A DNA stretch of 64,000 bases from NCBI RefSeq assembly GCF_015670745.1, contig NZ_JADPCH010000004.1:1-64000 (forward strand), read 5' to 3'. This document shows positions 10,251 to 18,627 of the stretch, piece by piece; the stretch's first letter is position 1; each line of letters starts with the position of its first letter. Source of the stretch: Collinsella aerofaciens (GTDB lineage Bacteria; Actinomycetota; Coriobacteriia; Coriobacteriales; Coriobacteriaceae). The notes beneath the pieces were generated by a model that saw nothing but the letters and a program-made list of their open reading frames with translations, did not search any database and was not told where the DNA came from. The position numbers and the translations under genes are program-made.

Positions 10251-11849
10251 TTAGTTCTCCTCTGATCCAGAAACATCCGAATGGTGCTTGGCCATGAACT
10301 GCTGCTTGAAGTCGCCGATGACGCGCAAGAGCTCAGCCTTGGTGTCATCATCGATCTTCTTGGCGCGAACCTTGTCGAGCAGCGAGCCAAAGCCATTGTC
10401 CATGTACTCGATGAGCTCGGCACGGAAAGGCAGCACGTCGGCAATCTCCAGGTCATCCAGGAAGCCCTCGTTGCCAGCGAACAGCGTAACGATCTGCTCG
10501 CCAACCTCAAACGGCTTGTAGCGCGGCTGCTTAAGGAGCTCGGTCATGCGGGCACCATGGGTCAGCTGCTTCTGAGTAGCCTCGTCAAGGTCGGAGCCAA
10601 ACTGCGTAAAGCCAGCGAGCTCCTGATAGGAAGCGAGGTCCAGACGGAGGTTGCCGGCGACCTGCTTCATGGCCTTGGTCTGCGCATCGCCACCGACGCG
10701 GGACACGGAAATGCCCACGTCGACTGCCGGGCGCTGGCCCTGGAAGAAGAGCTCGGACTGCAGGTAGATCTGACCATCGGTAATGGAAATGACGTTGGTC
10801 GGAATGTAGGCCGAGACGTCGCCGTCCTGGGTCTCGATGATCGGCAGAGCTGTCATGGAGCCGTAACCGTTCTTCTTGGACATCTTGACAGCACGCTCGA
10901 GCAGACGAGAGTGCAGGTAGAAGATGTCGCCAGGATAGGCCTCGCGTCCGGGCGGACGATGCAGCGTCAGCGACATCTGACGGTAGGCCACAGCCTGCTT
11001 GGACAGGTCATCGTAGATGACGAGCACGTGGCCGCCGGGGTTGGTCTCGCTGGCGGGCTTGCCGTCCTCGCCGTTGTACATGAAGAACTCGCCGATAGCG
11101 GCACCGGCCATAGGCGCGATGTACTGCATAGGGGCGGAATCGGCAGCGGTGGCCGAAACGATGATGGTGTAGTCGAGCGCACCGTGCTGAGCGAGGGTCT
11201 CGCGGATGTTGGCAACCGTGGAGGCCTTCTGGCCGATGGCGACATAGATGCAGACCATGCCCTTGCCGCGCTGGTTGAGGATAGCGTCGATGGCAATGGC
11301 GGTCTTACCGGTCTTACGGTCGCCGATGATGAGCTCTCGCTGACCGCGACCAATAGGCACCATGGAGTCGATGGCCAACAGGCCGGTCTGAACCGGCTCG
11401 CACACCGGGGTACGGTCGATGACGCCGGGGGCCTTGAACTCAATGGGACGACGGTGCGTGGCGACGATGTCGCCCAGGCCGTCGATGGGCTGGCCGAGCG
11501 GATTGACGACGCGGCCGAGCATGGCGCGGCTCACGGGGATATCCATAATGCGACCAGTGGTGCGGCACTCGTCGCCTTCCTTGATGGAGTCGACGGCACC
11601 AAACAGAACGGCGCCGACCTCGTCACGGTCAAGGTTCTGGGCAAGGCCGAAGACGGTCTCACCGGTATCGGAGCTCTTGAACTCCAGAAGCTCGCCTGCC
11701 ATGGCGCTCTTGAGGCCGGAGACGCGCGCGATGCCGTCGCCTACCTCATCGACCGTTGAAACCTCATGCGTATCGACCGTCGCGGAGAGGCTCGTGAGCT
11801 GCTCCTGCAGTTTCTTGGCGATATCCTGGGCATTGAGGGTTTCGGACAT
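10251..11849 (-). CDS. atpA: F1F0 ATP synthase alpha subunit
   Basis: A 532-residue non-catalytic nucleotide-binding subunit of the F1 hexamer. The Walker A loop [15 protein letters not shown], the segment [13 protein letters not shown] and the alpha signature [20 protein letters not shown] are present. It runs somewhat past the usual 500-515 residues through an extended C-terminus ending in SGSEEN. Its start overlaps the atpH stop by one base. Confidence 0.97.
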   Translation of the reverse strand: MSETLNAQDIAKKLQEQLTSLSATVDTHEVSTVDEVGDGIARVSGLKSAMAGELLEFKSSDTGETVFGLAQNLDRDEVGAVLFGAVDSIKEGDECRTTGRIMDIPVSRAMLGRVVNPLGQPIDGLGDIVATHRRPIEFKAPGVIDRTPVCEPVQTGLLAIDSMVPIGRGQRELIIGDRKTGKTAIAIDAILNQRGKGMVCIYVAIGQKASTVANIRETLAQHGALDYTIIVSATAADSAPMQYIAPMAGAAIGEFFMYNGEDGKPASETNPGGHVLVIYDDLSKQAVAYRQMSLTLHRPPGREAYPGDIFYLHSRLLERAVKMSKKNGYGSMTALPIIETQDGDVSAYIPTNVISITDGQIYLQSELFFQGQRPAVDVGISVSRVGGDAQTKAMKQVAGNLRLDLASYQELAGFTQFGSDLDEATQKQLTHGARMTELLKQPRYKPFEVGEQIVTLFAGNEGFLDDLEIADVLPFRAELIEYMDNGFGSLLDKVRAKKIDDDTKAELLRVIGDFKQQFMAKHHSDVSGSEEN

Positions 11850-12325
11850 TAGGCTTCACCTCCGTACGAATTAGCAGAGTTTGCGAGGGTCTCCTGCGCG
11901 ATGCGCAGCTGCGTCTTGACGGAAATGTCACGACGCTCGCCGCGGGCCTCGAGCACCAAGCCGCCCACAATAGACGGGTCGACCTGCTCGATAAGGAATA
12001 CTTTGCGGCCGAAGTCCTGCTCGCATTTCTTAGTGATGGTTTGACGCAGCTCGTCGTCGAGCGGGATCGCCGTGGTGACGGTCACGCCCACTACATCCTC
12101 GTCTTCCTCGGCAACATACTTAAAGGCAGCTGCCACCTTGGGAAGAAGGTCGAGCTGGTCGCGCTTGGACATGGTGTCGAGCACGGCGATGATCTCGGGG
12201 CTGGCAGAAGCCAGGCGCTCGATCATCTCGAGGTCCTCGAACACATGGTTCTCGGCCTTAGCGGCTTCCAGAAGGGAGCGCGCGTAGGTCTCGAGCACCT
12301 TGTCCTGATAGCGGCTAGTCGGCAT
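11849..12325 (-). CDS. atpH: F1F0 ATP synthase delta subunit
   Basis: A 158-residue peripheral-stalk subunit that links F1 to subunit b. The N-terminal helical bundle starts with YARSLLEAA. The C-terminal part contains [15 protein letters not shown]-type sequence (seen here as [12 protein letters not shown]), the usual OSCP/delta signature. It is slightly shorter than the 175-180 residue norm. Its first 11 bases overlap the end of atpF. Confidence 0.92.
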   Translation of the reverse strand: MPTSRYQDKVLETYARSLLEAAKAENHVFEDLEMIERLASASPEIIAVLDTMSKRDQLDLLPKVAAAFKYVAEEDEDVVGVTVTTAIPLDDELRQTITKKCEQDFGRKVFLIEQVDPSIVGGLVLEARGERRDISVKTQLRIAQETLANSANSYGGEA

Positions 12326-12917
12326 TCAGGCTACCTGCTTCCTGGATGTAACGCTCGATGAGCTTCTTCTGCTCGGTCTCGTCCTCGAGTGCCTCGCCCA
12401 CGATCTTGGTGGCGACGGCAACGGACAGGTCGGCGATGGAGCTCGCGGCACCGGCGTAGATGGACTTGCGCTCGTCCTCGACGGTCGTATGGGCCTTGGC
12501 GATGATCTCCTCGGCCTCCTTGTGAGCAGCCTCGATGATACGGGCGCGCTCGGACTCGGCGTCCTTACGGGCCTCGAGAACGATGTCGGCAGCCTGACGA
12601 CGGGCGTCGGTGACGATCGAGTCGGACTCAGCGCGCTTGGCGATGGCCTCCTGCTTGGTCTTCTCGGCCTCGTCGAGGCTCTCCTCGATCTTCTTGCCGC
12701 GCTCCTCCATGGTTTTCATGATGCCCGGCAGGGCGACCTTGGCCAGCACGATCCAGATAATCAGGAAGGCGATAAGCGCCGGGATGAACTCCGCCATCTT
12801 AGGGATGAGGATGTCCGCACCGGCAGCGCCGTCCTCGGCGAACGCGGAAACCGGCATGAGCAGCGCGGCCGCGGACGCGGAGAGTGCGATCGCGCTCTTC
12901 TGGGATGAAAGATTCAT
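12315..12917 (-). CDS. atpF: F1F0 ATP synthase subunit b with a signal-like N-terminus
   Basis: A 200-residue stator subunit. Residues 1-28 look like a cleavable signal peptide (basic start, Ala/Leu-rich core, PVSAFAED). The usual single membrane anchor follows at about residues 43-67 (AEFIPALIAFLIIWIVLAKV). A long charged coiled coil runs from about 70 to 165 and dimerises and binds delta. A signal-like leader is absent from the E. coli b subunit. No convincing ATG-plus-ribosome-site lies between the two hydrophobic segments, so I keep the longer form. Confidence 0.92.
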   Translation of the reverse strand: MNLSSQKSAIALSASAAALLMPVSAFAEDGAAGADILIPKMAEFIPALIAFLIIWIVLAKVALPGIMKTMEERGKKIEESLDEAEKTKQEAIAKRAESDSIVTDARRQAADIVLEARKDAESERARIIEAAHKEAEEIIAKAHTTVEDERKSIYAGAASSIADLSVAVATKIVGEALEDETEQKKLIERYIQEAGSLNAD

Positions 12918-12932
12918 ACTTGACGCTCCGTG

Positions 12933-13127
12933 CTATTTAACGATCAGCGCGACAACGAAGCCGATCAGAGCCAGAGCCTCGCCGAAGGCGGAGCCCATGA
13001 TGAAGACGGTGAACACGCGGCCCTGGACCTCAGGCTGACGGGCCATAGCACCCGTAGCACCCAGAGCAGACAGGCCGATAGCAAGACCAGCGCCGATAAC
13101 ACCGAGACCGTAACCGATAACTCCCAC
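12933..13127 (-). CDS. atpE: F1F0 ATP synthase subunit c (ring proteolipid)
   Basis: A 64-residue two-helix proteolipid, short for the family. It starts at GTG behind an excellent AAGGAGG. Helix 1 has the small-residue pattern GAGLAIGLSALG. The polar loop is ARQPEVQG, and helix 2 carries the ion-binding glutamate in SAFGEALALIG. The glutamine and proline that help bind Na+ in helix 1 of sodium-type rings align with Ile and Ala here, and the residue after the glutamate is Ala rather than Ser or Thr. This suggests proton coupling. Confidence 0.92.
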   Translation of the reverse strand: MGVIGYGLGVIGAGLAIGLSALGATGAMARQPEVQGRVFTVFIMGSAFGEALALIGFVVALIVK

Positions 13128-13251
13128 GATTCCTCCTTTGTCGTGCGTGTCTTATTTCACGCAGGATAACCTTTTTATAACTGCCGGGCTCCATGGGTAC
13201 GGGCACCGGCGGTTTAACGAATTGCCTTACCTTTAAGGCGCGAACGGAAGA

Positions 13252-14055
13252 CTACTCCTCCTCCGCGACCTCCTCTGCCTCGGAGACATACACGGCGGTA
13301 AGGACCGTGAAGACGTAAGCCTGGATGGCGCCGACCACAAGCTCGATCGCATAGATCAGGATGAGGATGGCAAGCCAGGCCAGCGAAGGCAGGGCGCCGA
13401 CGGCATGCGCCGCGGAAACCTGCTGAAGCAACGGCTGCATGAACATGCTCGCCATGATGGCGAACGAGCCCATGACCACGTGTCCTGCGAACATGTTGCA
13501 GAACAGACGGACGGCGAGCGTGATGAGGCGCAGGAAGGTCGAGAAAAGCTCGACGACCCACACGAGCACGTTCATCGGGAAGCTCACGCCCTGCGGGGCG
13601 AGGCTCTTGATGTAGCCGATCACGCCGTGAGCCTTGCATCCGTAGTAGATGAAGTACACGAAGGCGAAGATGGCGAGCGCGGCAGTGGAGCCGATTGCGC
13701 CGGTGCCGGGCTTCATTCCCGGGATCAGGCCGATCATGTTATTGATCAGGATGAACAGGAAAAGCGAGCACAGGAACGGGAAGTGCTTCTTCCAGTTCTC
13801 ACCCACGACGCCCTTGCCGATATCGTTCTCGACGTACTCGATGATGTACTCGAAACCGTTGACGAAGAAGCCCTTGGGAACCAGGGTCTGCTTCTTCTTG
13901 AACACGGCCAGGACGATCAGGAGCACGATCGTGGAGACGATCAGCCAAAACGAGTACTGCGTGATGCCGCAGCTTAGATCGCCCACGACAGGGGTGGAGC
14001 TGAACTCGCTGACCAGATGATTAATCTCATCAGGCAGCTTTTCAAAAATTTCCAC
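13252..14055 (-). CDS. atpB: F1F0 ATP synthase subunit a
   Basis: A 267-residue integral membrane subunit forming the proton half-channels. The essential arginine is in TLAVRLFCNMFAGH (about residue 185), within the conserved helix next to the c ring. The C-terminal helix contains IYAIELVVGAIQAYVFTVL. Several hydrophobic segments follow an N-terminal periplasmic portion. It lies three bases after the small atpI-like gene and 124 bp before atpE. Confidence 0.95.
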   Translation of the reverse strand: MEIFEKLPDEINHLVSEFSSTPVVGDLSCGITQYSFWLIVSTIVLLIVLAVFKKKQTLVPKGFFVNGFEYIIEYVENDIGKGVVGENWKKHFPFLCSLFLFILINNMIGLIPGMKPGTGAIGSTAALAIFAFVYFIYYGCKAHGVIGYIKSLAPQGVSFPMNVLVWVVELFSTFLRLITLAVRLFCNMFAGHVVMGSFAIMASMFMQPLLQQVSAAHAVGALPSLAWLAILILIYAIELVVGAIQAYVFTVLTAVYVSEAEEVAEEE

Positions 14056-14058
14056 GAC

Positions 14059-14370
14059 TTACCTTTCGACCTCATGAGGATCTCGCAGCGCCTTGGCGAC
14101 ACGAACCGTGCAGGCGGCCATAAAGGCCACGAAGCCGATCGCCTCGCCCAGGAGGAACATGCGAAATGCCTCTCCGAACAACACAAACACAACCAAGGTA
14201 AAGACGAGCAGGGCGATCGCCGAGACCGCCAGACTCACCATACCCTTGAGCATGTCCGCATTCTGCTTATCGTCAAGAACCGGCTTGAGCGTAAAGACAA
14301 AGGGAAGGAAGGCAATTGCGCCCGCGATGGCGCCTGCAACGATAGCGAGCAGATCGGCTATCTGAAACAC
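14059..14370 (-). CDS. AtpI-like small membrane protein heading the atp operon
   Basis: A protein of about 103 residues with four hydrophobic segments, placed first in the atp operon where atpI is usual. In other bacteria AtpI helps c-ring assembly. Residue-level similarity to AtpI cannot be judged by eye, so the call rests on position, size and topology. The frame is open back to a TTG at 14445. That codon lies upstream of the probable transcription start, while the GTG at 14370 has GAGG six bases before it, so 14370 is used. Confidence 0.65.
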   Translation of the reverse strand: MFQIADLLAIVAGAIAGAIAFLPFVFTLKPVLDDKQNADMLKGMVSLAVSAIALLVFTLVVFVLFGEAFRMFLLGEAIGFVAFMAACTVRVAKALRDPHEVER

Positions 14371-14431
14371 TGGCGTCCTCACTTTCCTTTTTAACGCTTC
14401 ACAGAACAGTTCCCGCCAAACATTGGTGACT

Positions 14432-14459
14432 ATTGTACGAGCCAATCGCTAAAGTACAA
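14432..14459 (-). promoter_or_regulatory. Promoter of the atp operon
   Basis: On the minus strand, a -35 box TTGTAC (14459-14454) is separated by 16 bases from a -10 box TACAAT (14437-14432). It lies 62 bases upstream of the preferred start of the atpI-like gene. Confidence 0.6.
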
Positions 14460-14574
14460 CCGAAAAAGCATCGGTTAATACGCACCTGTTCGTTTTCTTA
14501 AGACCTTCTTTATGCCGCAGGTACGGTAATACGTTTTTCTCGAACCCTGCAGGGCAAAACGTCCGTTAACAGGA

Positions 14575-14609
14575 GTGCGCGCGGTCGCCTTTTGTTCGTC
14601 CGCGCGCAC
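14575..14609 (-). terminator. Hairpin downstream of upp, probable terminator
   Basis: GTGCGCGCGG and CCGCGCGCAC form a perfect ten-base stem with a 15-base loop, 43 bases after the upp stop. There is no strong T run after it, so it may act with Rho or as a 3'-end stabiliser. Confidence 0.45.
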
Positions 14610-14651
14610 CGTTTCTTCGTATTTGCAGCCGCGGCCGTCTTAGCCCAGCGA

Positions 14652-15299
14652 CTAGAGCGTGCCGTAGATGCGGTCACCGGCGTCGCCCAGGCCGGGAACG
14701 ATGTAGGCCGCCTCGTTGAGATGGTCGTCGATGGCGCAGGTATAGATATGCACATCAGGGTCCTTCTCAGTCAGCGACTTGAGGCCCTCGGGGGCCGCGA
14801 CGATGCACAGCATGCGGATGTCCTTGACACCGCGCTCGCGCAGGTAGCTAATGGCCATCTCGGCCGAACCGCCCGTGGCGAGCATGGGGTCGACGACCAG
14901 GCAGATGCGCTGGTCGATATCCTTGGGCATCTTGCAGTAATACTCGTGCGGCTCGTGGGTAACCTCGTCGCGCTCCATGCCGATGTGGCCCACGCGAGCG
15001 GAGGGCACCAGGTCGAGGATGCCGTCGACCATGCCAAGGCCCGCACGCAGGATGGGCACGATGGCGAGTTTCTTGCCAGCAAGCTGTTTGAACGTGGCAG
15101 TAGTGATGGGGGTCTCGACCTCGATGTCTTCCATAGGCAGGTCGCGCATGGCCTCGTAGCCGTCAAAAAGCGCGAGTTCGCGCACGAGCTGACGGAACTG
15201 GTTGGTGCCGGTGTTTTTGTCGCGCAGGATCGACAGCTTGTGCTGGACGAGCGGGTGATCGACAAGCGTCACACGGGACGCATCGTAGGTGACGGTCAT
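14652..15299 (-). CDS. upp: Uracil phosphoribosyltransferase
   Basis: A 215-residue salvage enzyme making UMP from uracil and PRPP. The family signature is intact: [13 protein letters not shown], the PRPP loop [12 protein letters not shown], and the uracil-binding C-terminus [16 protein letters not shown]. The frame is open to 15359, but the ATG at 15299, preceded by GAAAGGGG, starts where family members start. It lies 123 bp behind glpK. Confidence 0.95.
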   Translation of the reverse strand: MTVTYDASRVTLVDHPLVQHKLSILRDKNTGTNQFRQLVRELALFDGYEAMRDLPMEDIEVETPITTATFKQLAGKKLAIVPILRAGLGMVDGILDLVPSARVGHIGMERDEVTHEPHEYYCKMPKDIDQRICLVVDPMLATGGSAEMAISYLRERGVKDIRMLCIVAAPEGLKSLTEKDPDVHIYTCAIDDHLNEAAYIVPGLGDAGDRIYGTL

Positions 15300-15422
15300 G
15301 GATTGATTGCCCCTTTCGTTGCGGCCGCAAAACGGCCTTGCTGACAAGGCGTGCAGCAATGTTGCCGCCGCACGCCATGCATTAGTTTAGCGGTTTGTTG
15401 TATCGAGCAGCCCATCGCAGCC

Positions 15423-16964
15423 CTACTGTGAGGTGCTGAGCGAGCGCCTGACTGCATCACGCCAGCCCGCAAGGTTTTGCTCGCGGCGCCCGGCGGACAT
15501 GTGGGGAAGGAAGGTCCTAACGATCTGGGCATTTTGCTCCAGCTCCTCCAGGTCTTCCCAATAGCCGACGGCAAGACCCGCCAAGTACGCGGCACCGATT
15601 GCCGTGGTCTCCACCGTCTCGCATTGCAGCACGGGGATATCCAGCAGGTCGGCCTGGAATTGCATGATGAACTCGTTGCGCGAGGCACCGCCATCGACAG
15701 ACAGGCGCTCGATCGAAAGCCCCACGTCCTGCTCCATGGCGCGCAGCACGTCGTAGCTCTGATATGCCATGGATTCGCAGGCGGCACGTACGATGGTCGC
15801 ACGGCTCGAGGCGCCGGTCAGACCGCACACGATACCGCGGGCATGCGGGTCCCACCAGGGAGCGCCCAAACCCGCAAAGGCGGGAACGAAGTAGCAGCCC
15901 TCGTTGTCGCTAATCGAAGCGGCGAGTTGTGCCGACTCGCTCACGCTCGAGATGATGCCCATGTTGTTGCGAAGCCAGTTCATCGTTGAGCCGGCGGCAA
16001 AAATAGAGCCCTCGAGCGCATAGCTGACTTTGCCGTCCGCAGCGATACCGATGGTGGAGACCAGGCCATTCTTGGATTCGACGATCTCGTCGCCGGTGTT
16101 CATGAGCATAAAGCAGCCCGTGCCATAGGTGTTTTTGGTCTGGCCGGGATAGAAGCAGCAGTGGCCGAACAGCGATGCCTGCTGGTCGCCCGCCACGCCC
16201 ATGATGGGCGGCATGTTGGTCATGATGTCGCTCGCGACGCGGCCGTAGTCGCCCGAGCTCCAGCGAACCTCGGGCATCATGGAACGTGGAACGTCAAAGA
16301 GCGCCAGCAGGTCGTCGTCCCAATCGAGCGTATGGATATTAAAGAGTGCCGTGCGGCTGGCATTGGTGTAGTCGGTGGCAAAGACCTGGCCGCCGGTGAG
16401 GTTGTAGATGAGCCAGGTGTCGATGGTGCCAAACATGAGGTCGCCCGCCGCCGCGCTCTCGCGTGCGCCGTCGACGTTGTCGAGAATCCACTGCACCTTG
16501 GAGGCCGAGAAATACGGGTCAAGCGTAAGTCCCGTGCGGGAGCGCACCAGCTCCTCGCAACCCTGTTCAACCAACGCGTCGATCGCCGGCGCGGTACGAC
16601 GGCACTGCCATACGATGGCGTTATAGATGGGCTGGCCGCTCACGCGGTCCCAGACCACCGTGGTCTCGCGCTGGTTGGAGATGCCGATGGCGGCGATGCG
16701 ATCGGAATGGATGCCGCTCTTAAACTGAACCTCCATCATGACGGCAATCTGGCTGGCAAGGACCGTCATGGGGTCTTGCTCTACCCAACCGGGACGCGGA
16801 AAACTCGTTTTGACGCTGCGACGTGCCTGCGCGACGATGCATCCGTACTCGTCGACGATGGTCGCAAGTACCGAGGTGGTGCCGCAGTCGAGCGCCATGA
16901 TGTAGGAACCGACAAAGTTAAACGAGGCATCTTCCATGCCCAGGCTGCCCAGATTCAACGACAT
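15423..16964 (-). CDS. glpK: Glycerol kinase
   Basis: A FGGY-family sugar kinase of 513 residues that phosphorylates glycerol at O3. The N-terminal phosphate-binding motif is MALDCGTTSV (about residues 23-32). Glycerol-binding residues lie in SNQRETTVVWDR, and the catalytic Asp region is ATDYTNASRTALFNI. The C-terminal ATP site includes GLTGASSRATIVRA and VDGGASRNEF. About 22 residues precede the canonical start, and an internal ATG at the MALDCG position is an alternative. It lies 13 bp behind tsaC on the same strand. No glpF or glpD is adjacent. Confidence 0.94.
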   Translation of the reverse strand: MSLNLGSLGMEDASFNFVGSYIMALDCGTTSVLATIVDEYGCIVAQARRSVKTSFPRPGWVEQDPMTVLASQIAVMMEVQFKSGIHSDRIAAIGISNQRETTVVWDRVSGQPIYNAIVWQCRRTAPAIDALVEQGCEELVRSRTGLTLDPYFSASKVQWILDNVDGARESAAAGDLMFGTIDTWLIYNLTGGQVFATDYTNASRTALFNIHTLDWDDDLLALFDVPRSMMPEVRWSSGDYGRVASDIMTNMPPIMGVAGDQQASLFGHCCFYPGQTKNTYGTGCFMLMNTGDEIVESKNGLVSTIGIAADGKVSYALEGSIFAAGSTMNWLRNNMGIISSVSESAQLAASISDNEGCYFVPAFAGLGAPWWDPHARGIVCGLTGASSRATIVRAACESMAYQSYDVLRAMEQDVGLSIERLSVDGGASRNEFIMQFQADLLDIPVLQCETVETTAIGAAYLAGLAVGYWEDLEELEQNAQIVRTFLPHMSAGRREQNLAGWRDAVRRSLSTSQ

Positions 16965-16977
16965 CGCTTACAACTTT

Positions 16978-17721
16978 CTATTGCATCGGGTCGGACAGGA
17001 CCCGCTCGATCTCTGATGCGGGAAGTGCGCCTTGGCGCAGGATCTTGAGCCCGCCGTGCTGGAACGACACGATGGTCGAGGCGTCGCGACACGGGGTCTC
17101 ACCGGCGTCGACGGCAACATCGACCCCCTCCAGAATGCGACCCTCGACGGCGGCAAAGCTTGCCGGCGAGGGCGCGCCGTGCGTGTTGGCGCTCGTGCAG
17201 GCAAGGGGACTGCCGCAGGCGCGGATGAGCGCTTGGACCACGGGAGAGGCCGAAGCGCGCAGGGCCACCGTATCGTCGGCGGCACGCATAAAGGTCGGCA
17301 CGCAGGGGGCTGCCTTGACCACGATAGTCAGGGCTCCCGGCCAGCATCGTCGCGCGAGCACGCGGGCATCTTCCGGGATGTCCACGCCATAGCGGTCGAG
17401 TGCTTCAACGCCATCGACCAGCCAAGCAACGGTTTGCGTGAGTTCACGTTGCTTGAGAGTGAAGATACGTCGATAGCCGGTGCCAAGCGCAGGGACTGCG
17501 GCACCGTTGACGGCAGCCTGCGGATCGCGCGGCCACGATGGGAATTCGCTTGTATCTTGGGGCACGGCGTCCGAGAAGGCGTTGACTGCCACGGCGACAC
17601 CGTAGACGGTCTCGGTCGGGATCAAAGCCAGGCCGCCGCGGCCGAGCACCTCGGCCGTGCGCTCGACGGCAAGCCGATGCGGATCGCGCGTTCCCTCGTA
17701 TACCCGATAGACCGTCTGCAT
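16978..17721 (-). CDS. tsaC: L-threonylcarbamoyladenylate synthase (Sua5/YciO/YrdC family)
   Basis: A 247-residue protein of the YrdC fold that makes threonylcarbamoyl-AMP for the t6A37 tRNA modification. Seen are the N-terminal LIPTETVYGVAV, CWPGALTIVVKA, VALRASASPVVQALI and the C-terminal CTSANTHGAPSP, which together form the nucleotide and threonine site. Between TVYGVAV and FTLKQRE there is a longer stretch (residues about 45-90, Pro/Ala-rich) than the few residues usual in the family. The start agrees with the family N-terminus. It is probably cotranscribed with glpK. Confidence 0.85.
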   Translation of the reverse strand: MQTVYRVYEGTRDPHRLAVERTAEVLGRGGLALIPTETVYGVAVAVNAFSDAVPQDTSEFPSWPRDPQAAVNGAAVPALGTGYRRIFTLKQRELTQTVAWLVDGVEALDRYGVDIPEDARVLARRCWPGALTIVVKAAPCVPTFMRAADDTVALRASASPVVQALIRACGSPLACTSANTHGAPSPASFAAVEGRILEGVDVAVDAGETPCRDASTIVSFQHGGLKILRQGALPASEIERVLSDPMQ

Positions 17722-17867
17722 GTGTATGCCAGCCCCTTACGCTCCGGTGCAAGTTTGTTTACTGTGGGGCATTCTCGCACGAAACATTCAACCTATTTGC
17801 CCAGAGCGCATGTTGGTTTGGTGAGCGGCTATAGTAGTCGGTGAAAGTGAGGGGTTATTGAAGGCAT

Positions 17868-18170
17868 TTAGCGAGCAAGCGTAACGGTACGATCGGGAAA
17901 CTCAATGCTCGCAACCAGTTTTCCGCCGAGACTCTCTGCGTACCTGCTCAGCGTGTCGAGCCTCATCGAGCCCAACTCCCCGCGCTCGAGCTCAGATACG
18001 CGTTTTTGAGAAACGCCCATCGACTGGGCAATCGACGCCTGCGTTAGATCCTTTAGCTTGCGAATCTGAGCAAGCTTATAGGCTTCGACGCGCTCGCGAG
18101 TCTTCTCCTGCTCGGCGGCAATAGAGTCGCGTGTTATCCCGCGGGATTCCATATACTCATGCAGTTCCAC
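17868..18170 (-). CDS. Xre/HigA-like antitoxin
   Basis: A 100-residue helix-turn-helix protein. An N-terminal helical region (1-35) is followed by an Xre-type HTH, KDLTQASIAQSMGVSQKRVS, at about 40-60, and then a short C-terminal strand region. It starts inside the last 14 bases of the toxin-like gene, which gives the toxin-first order of HigBA-type modules. It probably neutralises the toxin and represses the shared promoter. Confidence 0.82.
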   Translation of the reverse strand: MELHEYMESRGITRDSIAAEQEKTRERVEAYKLAQIRKLKDLTQASIAQSMGVSQKRVSELERGELGSMRLDTLSRYAESLGGKLVASIEFPDRTVTLAR

Positions 18171-18552
18171 CTCGATCGAGCCCCCTTACGTGGCGACGGT
18201 ATATTTGCTCGGCCCTTGGAATGTTGATCGCATACCAACCGTTCCATTTTGCCCTTGACGATCCCGCTCGCGACTTATCACCCGCCAATAGCAATACCGC
18301 CTGGCGCTTGGGGTCAAAGGCGAAGAGGATGCGAATCACCCGCCCACCACACGACGTCACTCTCAGCTCCTTTAAATGATGAAGCTTCGAGCCCTTTACG
18401 CGGTCAACCAGCGGACGACCAAGGCCGGGACCTTCCTTCTCGAGCACCAAAAGGTCTGCATAAATCTGCTTCAGCGTAGCTTCATCCTGCTCATCAAGCC
18501 AAGGTTCAATGTAATCAAGCACGATACGGTACCGATGCAGCTGATTTGACAT
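18157..18552 (-). CDS. RelE/HigB (Gp49-like) toxin
   Basis: A 131-residue protein of the RelE/ParE superfamily. The core LKELRVTSCGGRVIRILFAFDPKRQAVLL-type region (residues about 65-95) has the strand order and basic residues of phage Gp49-like/HigB toxins, which usually cleave mRNA on the ribosome. LLAGDKS follows. It is first in a two-gene module, overlaps its antitoxin by 14 bases, and is preceded by AGGAG. The target is inferred from the family. Confidence 0.8.
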   Translation of the reverse strand: MSNQLHRYRIVLDYIEPWLDEQDEATLKQIYADLLVLEKEGPGLGRPLVDRVKGSKLHHLKELRVTSCGGRVIRILFAFDPKRQAVLLLAGDKSRAGSSRAKWNGWYAINIPRAEQIYRRHVRGLDRGGTA

Positions 18553-18561
18553 ACCTTTCTC

Positions 18562-18576
18562 CTTCTATAGTAGAAG
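18562..18576. promoter_or_regulatory. Palindromic operator of the toxin-antitoxin module
   Basis: CTTCTA-TAG-TAGAAG is a perfect inverted repeat 10 bases upstream of the toxin start. On the minus strand it overlaps a possible -10 box TACTAT, which has TTGCAA 16 bases upstream. Its place fits autoregulation by the antitoxin. Confidence 0.55.
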
Positions 18577-18627
18577 TTTTACGGTATATTGCAAGGACAA
18601 ACTTGCGCAAATGTCTATTTATTCAGC

